The position numbers and the translations under genes are program-made. Shown one piece after another: positions 7,101 to 13,226 of a stretch of DNA of 14,431 bases. The first letter of the stretch is position 1; each line of letters opens with the position of its first letter. Under the pieces are notes generated by a model, which had not been told where the DNA came from, ran no database searches, and saw only the letters and a program-made list of their open reading frames with translations. Origin of the DNA: DAOWGG01 sp965369815 (lineage in GTDB: Bacteria > Patescibacteriota > Gracilibacteria > UM-FILTER-43-11); the NCBI GenBank assembly GCA_965369815.1, contig CBDUQS010000032.1, positions 1-14,431 on the forward strand, written 5' to 3'.

Positions 7101-8147
7101 AATACTTTCTTTAGCGGGAATAAAGGCACCACAGTGATCAATAAAGTTTTCATCGAATTTAACGTAAACCTCAGTTGTTTCTGAATTGATTCCAGATTCA
7201 TCATCGGCAGCGAACTGGTCCCATACAATGGTGGTTGCATTGTCATGATCACCTGTGTTTACCCCAGTGGCAAACCAAACCTTATCGGGCCCTAGAAAAA
7301 CGGGTGGTTTTTTATCGGGTACCCATACGGTCAGGGCTCCAAAATTAAAGTCAAATGTATCGGTTGCTTCCGCGCTGAATTTGATCCAGCCAAGTTTTTC
7401 GCTCCACGCATAACCATGAAGATTACGCCCTAGTAGTATTTCTGATTCGTCTTCTGCCCCTTCGTCAACTAATATCTTTTGCATGTCTTCGTTGATTTCT
7501 AGCCAAGTTCCCCAGTCTTCGAGTTCTTGAGTATTAACATCTGTCACTACCCCAATCGTTCCTGCGTCATCGGATGAAAAACGAAGCCATCCGGTGTATT
7601 CATTCCAGCCATAGCCAGTGATCGATACGCGATTGTTCGGGGCGATCGGTACCATTTTAATGCGAGGGTACATATAGGAAGGGTAGGGATCTCCTGATCC
7701 ATTTTCCTGCCCGGTAAATCCGCTTGCCGTACTGACCGCTGTGTTAATTTGTTTCCCATCAATCACAATCCAGCCAATTTTATCGCTCCACAAAAAGCCT
7801 GTTAAAAGGCATCCATCAATGGTGCAATCTTCTTCTTCTACGCTGATGTGAGCTGTTACAGTTTTATCCCCTGGTACAAAGGTAGTTAGAGGGTCTAGCC
7901 CGTCGAAAATTTCATCTTGCGGACTTACATAGAACTGTTTAGTTGGTCCTACGTAGTATTTTGAATCTGTATTGTCGAAATTAGTATTCCCCACTGGCTC
8001 TTCGGCCGTTTTGTAATCGAAATGGATTAATCCTATTTTATCTCCGAATGATGTTCCTGTAATGGGAACTCCAAGGGCATAAGTTTTTCCTGAAAGAATC
8101 AGGAGTCCAACAAATAGAATTAGAAATGATTGAAGTTTGATTTTCAT
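4137..8147 (-). CDS. Giant secreted surface protein with GWI-type repeats
   Basis: A 1336-residue exported protein. The signal peptide is residues 1-24 (basic start, hydrophobic core, cleavage after KTYA likely). Four copies of a W/G-rich motif follow: TSFGDKIGLIHFDY (32-45), TGFLWSDKIGWIVIDG (116-131), TGYGWNEYTGWLRFSS (177-192) and HGYAWSEKLGWIKFS (244-258). Residues about 280-420 look like an Ig-like beta domain (AADDESGI). Residues about 436-520 resemble an invasin-type Ig domain (ADGKEAIKYRVDLKDIAGNPI). Residues about 1083-1231 form a Gly-rich beta region that ends in QLYWQGSIASRNTIGG, a CxxGDGRLNC-like pair and YDFDYLRRF. I see no C-terminal sortase signal, membrane anchor or catalytic motif. 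It starts 12 bases after the cysteine-repeat gene, so the two are probably made together. Likely a surface or adhesion protein; partner unknown. Confidence 0.8.
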   Translation of the reverse strand: MKIKLQSFLILFVGLLILSGKTYALGVPITGTSFGDKIGLIHFDYKTAEEPVGNTNFDNTDSKYYVGPTKQFYVSPQDEIFDGLDPLTTFVPGDKTVTAHISVEEEDCTIDGCLLTGFLWSDKIGWIVIDGKQINTAVSTASGFTGQENGSGDPYPSYMYPRIKMVPIAPNNRVSITGYGWNEYTGWLRFSSDDAGTIGVVTDVNTQELEDWGTWLEINEDMQKILVDEGAEDESEILLGRNLHGYAWSEKLGWIKFSAEATDTFDFNFGALTVWVPDKKPPVFLGPDKVWFATGVNTGDHDNATTIVWDQFAADDESGINSETTEVYVKFDENFIDHCGAFIPAKESIGRNTYPFPSNYPVSAEVLDKLNGSILSLSLPLLGMVENIPSGFCKYEIHAKIVDLVKNTIYIGDHFINPAINDDIDPADPPSPTANPITVFVRAGNYSAENSEVKFPAGESESAIADGKEAIKYRVDLKDIAGNPIVDINCNDYPDEPYYQYDECPERRVSITATLENDLVYDLIQGTPSMPYLTPVRHSEASVETTGNDLLAKVHGSIVTDSEGVETTTINPEYLWDGTEANNANKNKWEIPVHRLGLEDHYPLEIASFAPNISYLASDKTTPSRSLEIKSFNYFISNDELPATSKIITEVEPLTLSDDSRTIIEACNEPSNGSPSDIVCVNPNNETDPDNGYDPGALNMFNAKCSTGIATAPHSSCLTFIPPIFTDNPNLIAGGISNVLSLSVPANLTFDINNISSKEIDTTHSVAGSRGGLSIDNVFQYYSDNPSVALMELHRITTPSESGQDGNLAWTDPFEPCDYCTRFELFDGSHSSLIGDISANNSPFHGVYQAFHSGFKFSYDFGIESTSGIQTDGTYTITGRESIPQIYKADPETGEYPNGQIDRSDPANLKIGSGSIGSAAKVLNKELQFTPEKFIPVTINDIKFQVVQEIAYRFADQDLFTIYASEEPLITDIDVKDIGLEAIGTVAGDQIVTDRQFDVVSTDSTRDLQEQIRRNVAEMTASITPCPVKELTSDETDIYGFELSGDCTTTDNVNGTMIAFYEGTSDEELVLGDGVSDLVAPNMPYTIIVQGGANVFIKSNIIYNDDNASLGIIVIAENIGDGANTYISPVPTNIATTLYTEGSVISRPEGSVLANATAVPKINDPSLVYYGGSAGNVQDLGSQLYWQGSIASRNTIGGAGQEKVPEGIDCLDGDGRLNCAQRYDFDYLRRFTAVNEEAREDPEDDNSDLIIVASKIANNGKFSGGGSCDNETGLCIQGPIAKTPPLIKLDASGFIIEDPTISQLAPFFVEKDPRALNNPPPGFTLSGGLDSTQVIR

Positions 8148-8159
8148 TTAGCTTGGTGG

Positions 8160-9152
8160 TTATTGGGCGTAGGTGAGGCAGGTTTGCCGTAAGCCTTCAT
8201 CCAGTATTTTGGTGCAAAGCGATGGATCCTTTAAGGAAGTCGCTTGTTTTAAATAGAAACTATTGATTGTAGCGCTTTGAGTTTTTATACAGTTAGCCTG
8301 CATATCTAAATCGGTGATCAGATTGCAGTAGCTTAAATCTTTTTTTTCTAAAGCGAGATTAAAATTCGCCTGATTTTTACATTCATCGGTTTGGCAGGCT
8401 GTTATTTTTTCTTCAGCAGTTTTATAGGTTCTTGTGATTTGTGTTTTTGTTACCTCAGCGATTTCGATGTTTTTTGCAACGGCTTTTACACATCTATCTT
8501 TCAGGCTACCATCTTTAATTACTTCACAGCTTTCCTTATCAGTGCTTTCGTTGCTGGCAGCGAAATAAAAGTTATCCAGACAATTTTGCTTTAGAGCTAT
8601 ATCTTGAATTTGTTCACAGGCATCAGTTGACTCTGCGGTTCTTCCAGACAGCGATCGGATTTGATCGAGACAGCCTTGTTTCACCCCAGGGTTTTTAATC
8701 TTTTCACATAGGCTTTCATCAGAGCTTTCAGTCGCTAACCCTAAATAGATGCTATCAAGACATTTTTCTTTTAAGGTTTCGTTTTTAATTTCTTTACATA
8801 GGTTTTCGTCTTTTTTTTGAAGCGCTGTGTTGTAATTCATGGTGTCGAAACACAGTTGTTGTAATTCTTCATCGTGCTCAATTTTTTCACATCCTTCACC
8901 GCTCAATAAAGCACTCTGATATGATTCATTGTCTTGTTTCTTTTTTTCTGATTCGGAAATTTCTGGAACAGCGAAGGTTTTTTTAGGCTTTGATTTTACT
9001 TCTTCTGGTGTCGTTCCAACGGAAGTTACAACCTCCTCTTTCGTTTCGGTTGGGTCTTTATCTTTTTGCAGAAATAGCAGCAATCCGAAGGCGCCAACGA
9101 TTAAAATTATAAAAACAATCCAGCCGACAATTTTTCCTTTTGGTGAACGCAT
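8160..9152 (-). CDS. Membrane-anchored cysteine-pair helical repeat protein
   Basis: A 330-residue protein with a basic N-terminus, one membrane helix (about 8-28) and an acidic, low-complexity linker (about 30-80). The rest is a tandem helical repeat built on paired cysteines, C-x2-I-x8-C. Cysteines at 119, 149, 179 and 209 are exactly 30 residues apart, each with a partner 12 residues on (131, 161, 191, 221). Flanking degenerate copies carry 88/101, 253/258, 276/288 and 313/325, giving 16 cysteines in eight pairs. The even spacing suggests one disulfide per repeat in an extracellular solenoid, similar in principle to Sel1 or TPR stacks; this is inference. It lies 12 bases upstream of the giant secreted protein gene, so it may act with that protein at the surface. 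No Shine-Dalgarno site. It could be a lipid- or peptide-binding scaffold; no enzyme motif is visible. Confidence 0.8.
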   Translation of the reverse strand: MRSPKGKIVGWIVFIILIVGAFGLLLFLQKDKDPTETKEEVVTSVGTTPEEVKSKPKKTFAVPEISESEKKKQDNESYQSALLSGEGCEKIEHDEELQQLCFDTMNYNTALQKKDENLCKEIKNETLKEKCLDSIYLGLATESSDESLCEKIKNPGVKQGCLDQIRSLSGRTAESTDACEQIQDIALKQNCLDNFYFAASNESTDKESCEVIKDGSLKDRCVKAVAKNIEIAEVTKTQITRTYKTAEEKITACQTDECKNQANFNLALEKKDLSYCNLITDLDMQANCIKTQSATINSFYLKQATSLKDPSLCTKILDEGLRQTCLTYAQ

Positions 9153-9223
9153 ATTTTTGTTTTAAAAATTAAGTCTTAAATATCCTATCAAATTGCCCCA
9201 ATGAGCACAAGGAACGAAGGGGT

Positions 9224-10717
9224 TTAGAAATTAACGATCAAAAGGGCGTATAGGCCCAAGCCAAAGAACATTAAAAATATTCCGGCTATTGCATTTTTCC
9301 TGAGATGAAGGTTTTTCATCCTAAGGATCAAATGCATTAGAAGGAGGAAAATACTGATGTTTAAAATCAATGGTGTTTTCATTGTTTTAAATACAAAATC
9401 TTTATCGAGCCCAATTCCTTTTTCTAAAGAAAAGCTTACTAAGAAAAAATAAATAACATAAAAGCATAGTAGCCAGCCAACAAAGCTGTCGATTTCCACT
9501 AAAACAGATGTAAAATCTTTACCTTTTTTTATTTTTTTTGACCCCTTCTTAGCTCCTCCCTCTTCGGTTTCTTCTGCCTCCTCTGTTCCTTCTTGGCCTT
9601 CTTCATGGTCTTTTTTGAATATGTCTTTCAAAGCCTTCATCATTTCCTTTTGTCGGGTTTTTTTAAGGATTGGACTGGTTGCGCTAAAGTATCCTTGCAT
9701 CTTTTCAATAAACAAACCGATTTTTCCTTTTGGCTTCGTTTCCTTCTTTTTTATGTCTGCTAAGTTTGGAACTTTCTTTTTTGTGAACTTTTCGGAAATA
9801 CTGTGTACTTTGGCTTTGATTTTAGCGACGAATCCTTTTGGCCCCTCTCCTTCTTCCCCCTCCTCTTCCTTGGGTTCTGTCATTTCCTTTAGGCGCGTGG
9901 CGATGTTGCTGAAGATTTTTTTAACCCCTGTTGATTCAATGGCTTTTTTGTAAAGTTCAAACTCTTTTTTTACCAGGGCACTTTCTCCAATTTCATCTTT
10001 AAGATTGTGAAAGTCTTCACTTAATTCTCCTTCCTCCGCTTTGTCTGGATTCGAGACGAGTTCATAAAGTTCATTACTAACCTCTGTAATATGCTTGATA
10101 TTATTACTGGTTCGTATACGCTCTAGGTTCCCCAATGTTTTTTCAATTTCTTGAAAGAGTTCATTACTGAAGAGTTCGCGATGTTCTTCGATAACTTTTT
10201 TAGTGTTGATGATTACTAAATCAATTTCTTTAATCAAGACCTCATCCATTTCACTTTCTCCATCAAGAGAATCTTCATCTTTGTCTTCACCTCCCTCCGC
10301 TTCTTTGCTGGCATTTTCTTGTTCTAGTTGAGCTTCAAGTCCTTCGATGAGCCCCTTTCCTGCCTCTTGTTGCTCAGGTGTGGCAGTGCTTTCATATAAA
10401 TTATTGAGTTTGAATTGGTATTCCGTTCGGAGCCTTCTATAGGCGGAGATGTCATCGGCAGCGTCGATGGTTCCTTCGACTTCTTTTCCGTTTGGATCCA
10501 CCGCTAAAAAAGTGAATGTTTTAATTCCTTTTTCCACTTTTGCCGCCTCTTGAGTTTCTTGAAGCTTTGCAAATTCTTCGTCCGAAATTTCGTTTACCGA
10601 AAGAATCGCCACTCCCATTTTATGCAATTCTGCCTGGGCAGCCTCCTGACTTTCCACGTCGAAAACACCGATTATTTTTTTGTTATCCTTGGTTAAGGCG
10701 GTGTATGAAAACTTCAT
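9224..10717 (-). CDS. Membrane protein with two tandem PilC/GspF-N-like domains
   Basis: A 497-residue protein. Residues 1-44 (FSYTALTKDNKKIIGVFDVES...AQAELHKMGVAILSV) match the short domain at the start of type IV pilus and type II secretion platform proteins PilC and GspF (pattern YxAxdxxGkxxxGxxxAxsxxeAxxxLxxxG). Residues 66-108 (FTFLAVDPNGKEVEGTIDA...) are a second, diverged copy. The conserved cytosolic and membrane core of PilC is absent. Instead comes a long charged, mostly helical region (about 115-400) with acidic and lysine-rich low-complexity tracts, then three membrane helices (about 411-430, 447-466, 475-495). The first 400 residues are probably cytosolic. It is the first gene of the minus-strand block, divergent from priA, with a candidate promoter at 10760-10789. 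The start ATG has only a weak purine run upstream. It may attach to pilus or secretion machinery; that role is inference. Confidence 0.7.
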   Translation of the reverse strand: MKFSYTALTKDNKKIIGVFDVESQEAAQAELHKMGVAILSVNEISDEEFAKLQETQEAAKVEKGIKTFTFLAVDPNGKEVEGTIDAADDISAYRRLRTEYQFKLNNLYESTATPEQQEAGKGLIEGLEAQLEQENASKEAEGGEDKDEDSLDGESEMDEVLIKEIDLVIINTKKVIEEHRELFSNELFQEIEKTLGNLERIRTSNNIKHITEVSNELYELVSNPDKAEEGELSEDFHNLKDEIGESALVKKEFELYKKAIESTGVKKIFSNIATRLKEMTEPKEEEGEEGEGPKGFVAKIKAKVHSISEKFTKKKVPNLADIKKKETKPKGKIGLFIEKMQGYFSATSPILKKTRQKEMMKALKDIFKKDHEEGQEGTEEAEETEEGGAKKGSKKIKKGKDFTSVLVEIDSFVGWLLCFYVIYFFLVSFSLEKGIGLDKDFVFKTMKTPLILNISIFLLLMHLILRMKNLHLRKNAIAGIFLMFFGLGLYALLIVNF

Positions 10718-10759
10718 TGTTTCTTTTTTATTTTTCTTACCTTATATAAGATTACAGAT

Positions 10760-10789
10760 ATTTTAGCACAGAGTTAGACACGGAGACAA
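10760..10789 (-). promoter_or_regulatory. Candidate promoter of the minus-strand block
   Basis: On the minus strand, TTGTCT (-35) is followed after 18 bases by TAAAAT (-10). TGC precedes the -10 box, giving an extended -10 (TGN). Transcription would start near 10753, leaving a leader of about 36 nt before the ATG at 10717. Confidence 0.45.
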
Positions 10790-10814
10790 CTAAATTGCAA
10801 CGTGTTCTTAATTG

Positions 10815-10896
10815 TCATTCCCGACTTGACCTGCCTGCCGGTAGGCAAGGTCGGGAATCTATAATTTGAATTAGATTCCCGCCTACGCGGGAATGA
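10815..10896. repeat. REP/BIME-like palindrome pair
   Basis: Two adjacent hairpins lie in the divergent intergenic region. The first pairs ATTCCCGAC (10817-10825) with GTCGGGAAT (10850-10858) around a GC-rich core with CTGCCTGCCGG. The second is ATTCCCGC-CTAC-GCGGGAAT (10875-10894), a perfect 8-bp stem. The whole unit is bracketed by TCATTCCCG and CGGGAATGA, and the middle is the inverted pair GGGAATCTA (10853-10861) and TAGATTCCC (10872-10880). Translated, the unit gives the familiar FPRRRES and PTGRQ peptides of widespread bacterial REP elements. Confidence 0.8.
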
Positions 10897-10909
10897 AAAA
10901 GTGGTTAAG

Positions 10910-10937
10910 TTGTAATTTGCTTTTTTGGTGTTATGAT
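10910..10937 (+). promoter_or_regulatory. Candidate priA promoter
   Basis: TTGTAA (10910-10915), a 16-base spacer and TATGAT (10932-10937). The -10 box ends only 8 bases before the priA ATG, so the start site would fall at or just before the ATG. The mRNA would be leaderless or nearly so, in line with the missing Shine-Dalgarno site. Confidence 0.4.
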
Positions 10938-10945
10938 TTGGATCT

Positions 10946-13201
10946 ATGAAATATGCATCGATTGTTTTGTTTAAAAAACTAGGAGAGTTTGATGATGAGT
11001 TGACGTACCAGATTCCAGATGAGATTGAGGCCGATTGTAAAGTGGGTGTTTTTGTTGAGGCTCCCTTAAGGAATCGTTTAAACAAGGGGATTATTACCGC
11101 TATTCAAAGCAAAGCTCCTGAGGGAATCCCTGAAGATAAGATGCGCCCGATTCAACGTGTTTATTCGGATGTTTTTTTGTCTGAAAACTCGATTCAGTTA
11201 GCTCGTTTTGTGAGTGATTATTACCGAACTTCACTGGCGCGTGCTTTGCGCCTTTGTGTTCCCGCTAGCCTTTGGAAGGGGAGAATTAATCCTCCGTCAA
11301 AAAAATGGTATCGGCTTTTGAATGCTGAAGTTGAGCTTCGTGGGAAGAAACAAAAAGAACTGCTTGAAGTTTTGATTCAAAATAAAGGATTGATTGAAGC
11401 TGAGTTGATTGATTTTAGTTCAGCGATTGTAAAACCATTGATTCAAAAAGGGGTGATTGAGGAGTTTTTGGAACCCATTTATAAACCCTCCAATGAATCA
11501 TTTCCCTTAAAGCAATCCGATAAAACGCTTACGGATGATCAGGTGACAGCTTTGGAATCCATTCGCTCATCGAAAAAGCCTGTTTTACTTCACGGTGTGA
11601 CAGGTTCTGGAAAAACGGAGATTTATTTACGTTTGATTTTGGAGACGATTGAGAGCGGAAAGCAGGCGATTTTATTGGTTCCGGAAATTGCTTTAACTCC
11701 GCAAACGGTTCGTTATTTTGAAGATTTTTTAGGGGATCGAATTGCTCTTTTTCATTCAAAACTCACTGTGGCACAGCGCGCGAAGGAATGGTGGAAAGTT
11801 CAGAGTGGACATGCTCGTTTGGTGATCGGTTCCCGATCTGCTATTTTTGCGCCAGCTCAAGAGCTTGGGCTTATTATTCTCGATGAGGAACATGAGTGGA
11901 CTTACAAGCAGGAGTCGGCTCCTTATTATCAAACCCATCGAGTGGCTGAGGAAATTTCTCGATTGAATGATTCCAAGCTTGTTTTTGGTAGCGCTACTCC
12001 TTCGGCAGAAAGATATGCAAAGGCGAAGCCTTTGAAATTCGAAAATCGAAGCTCGAAACTCGAATCTCGAAACTCGAAATCCGAAATTCTAAATTCTAAA
12101 TTCGAAAACAATCCAAATTCTAAATATACTTATGTTCATTTGCCCAATCGTATTCTTCGGGATGATCTGCCGACGATTCAGATTGTTGATCTTCGGGAGG
12201 AGTTTAAAAAGCGAAATTTCAGTATTTTTTCTTTGGTACTTCAGAATAAAATCAAAGAACGATTGGAAAATAAAGAACAGGTGATTTTATTTGTGAATCA
12301 ACGAGGGATGTCCAGTGCTGTTGTGTGTCGTGACTGTGGTTATACCGAACGATGTCCGCATTGTGAGGTGAGTTTAAAATTGCATAAATATTATCAGAAT
12401 GCGGCCGGGGAACGATTAGTTTGTCATTATTGTAATTATACAAAGACACCAGAATTACTTTGTATGGAATGTCGTTCTCCTCATATTAAACATATGGGAG
12501 TGGGGACTCAGCGAGTCGAGGAGGATTTGAAGAGGATGTTCCCCGAGGTTCGTACAGTGCGTGCTGATCGGGATACAACGGCTTCTGGCGAAGGGTTCGC
12601 CGGGATCTATCGTGATTTTTTGGATCATCAGTATGATGTTTTAATTGGAACTCAAATGATTGCCAAAGGCCTTGATTTCGCCAAGGTGAGTTTGATTGGT
12701 ATTGTTTTGGCTGATGTTGGATTGCATATTCCGGATTTCCGAAGTTCGGAGCGATTGTTCCAAATCATCACCCAGGTGTCGGGGCGTTGCGGTCGTCGTG
12801 AAAAATCGGGGGAGGTGATTTTGCAAACTTATAACCCTAATCATTCTACTTTTAAAAAAGTAGCAGCTTATGATTACACTGGTTTTATTGAAAAAGAACT
12901 TGAGATGCGTGAGGAATTGAATTATCCGCCGTTTAATCAGATGATTAAGTTTACAGTGGTTGGAAATGATCTTAAAAAATTAACTGAGCATATTCAGGTT
13001 GAACAAGAGACTTTGGAAGATGTTTTTAAAATTAATAATTTACCTGTAAAAATACTCAGTGCACCGGCACTTATTCCTAGAATGGCGAATCGATACTACT
13101 ATCACGTTTTACTTCGCGCGGAGGATCCGACGATCATTTTTAAGCACTGGAAAATCCCTCGTGGATGGCGGGTGGATATTGACCCGATTCATACTACTTA
13201 A
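10946..13201 (+). CDS. priA: Primosomal replication restart helicase PriA
   Basis: A 751-residue superfamily 2 DNA helicase that recognises stalled forks and reloads the replisome. Residues 1-105 resemble the fork-binding N-terminal domain. Walker A is GVTGSGKT (217-224) and the Walker B box is DEEH (313-316), with GSATPS at 348-353. Eight cysteines form the two zinc sites: 461, 464, 470, 473, 493, 496, 506 and 509. Helicase motifs GTQMIAKGLDF (568-578) and QVSGRCGR (610-617) complete the second RecA domain. All key residues are kept. Between residues 363 and 392, just after GSATPS, is an in-frame low-complexity insertion (rich in K, E, S, N and R) encoded by a short DNA repeat; related PriA proteins have only a short link here. 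No Shine-Dalgarno site precedes the ATG. TAA stop. Confidence 0.95.
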   Translation: MKYASIVLFKKLGEFDDELTYQIPDEIEADCKVGVFVEAPLRNRLNKGIITAIQSKAPEGIPEDKMRPIQRVYSDVFLSENSIQLARFVSDYYRTSLARALRLCVPASLWKGRINPPSKKWYRLLNAEVELRGKKQKELLEVLIQNKGLIEAELIDFSSAIVKPLIQKGVIEEFLEPIYKPSNESFPLKQSDKTLTDDQVTALESIRSSKKPVLLHGVTGSGKTEIYLRLILETIESGKQAILLVPEIALTPQTVRYFEDFLGDRIALFHSKLTVAQRAKEWWKVQSGHARLVIGSRSAIFAPAQELGLIILDEEHEWTYKQESAPYYQTHRVAEEISRLNDSKLVFGSATPSAERYAKAKPLKFENRSSKLESRNSKSEILNSKFENNPNSKYTYVHLPNRILRDDLPTIQIVDLREEFKKRNFSIFSLVLQNKIKERLENKEQVILFVNQRGMSSAVVCRDCGYTERCPHCEVSLKLHKYYQNAAGERLVCHYCNYTKTPELLCMECRSPHIKHMGVGTQRVEEDLKRMFPEVRTVRADRDTTASGEGFAGIYRDFLDHQYDVLIGTQMIAKGLDFAKVSLIGIVLADVGLHIPDFRSSERLFQIITQVSGRCGRREKSGEVILQTYNPNHSTFKKVAAYDYTGFIEKELEMREELNYPPFNQMIKFTVVGNDLKKLTEHIQVEQETLEDVFKINNLPVKILSAPALIPRMANRYYYHVLLRAEDPTIIFKHWKIPRGWRVDIDPIHTT
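12034..12125 (+). repeat. Degenerate short-period repeat inside priA
   Basis: A run of related units of about 7-14 bases built on TCGAAA, CTCGAAA, ATCCGAAA and ATTCTAAA, spanning about 92 bases within the priA frame without stops. It encodes residues about 363-393, including SSKLESRNSKSEILNSKFEN. Its base pattern is unlike the surrounding codons, which points to repeat expansion or insertion. Similar runs are known between genes in many uncultivated bacteria (general knowledge, not searched here). Confidence 0.8.
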
Positions 13202-13218
13202 TTACTAATTGGTAATTA
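13199..13218. terminator. Weak palindrome between convergent genes
   Basis: TAATTACTAATTGGTAATTA is nearly self-complementary and overlaps the priA stop codon. It sits in the 25-base gap between convergent genes and may slow or end transcription from both sides. It is AT-only in its arms and lacks a T-run. Confidence 0.25.
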
Positions 13219-13226
13219 ATTTACTG

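Noticed and set aside
10774..11085. A 103-codon minus-strand frame across the priA start.
   Set aside because: Its translation is largely the peptide read-out of the REP-like element plus the antisense of priA, so it is not a gene.
12034..12125. CRISPR-like array within priA.
   Set aside because: The units are only about 7-14 bases long, degenerate, have no spacers, and stay in frame within a helicase gene.
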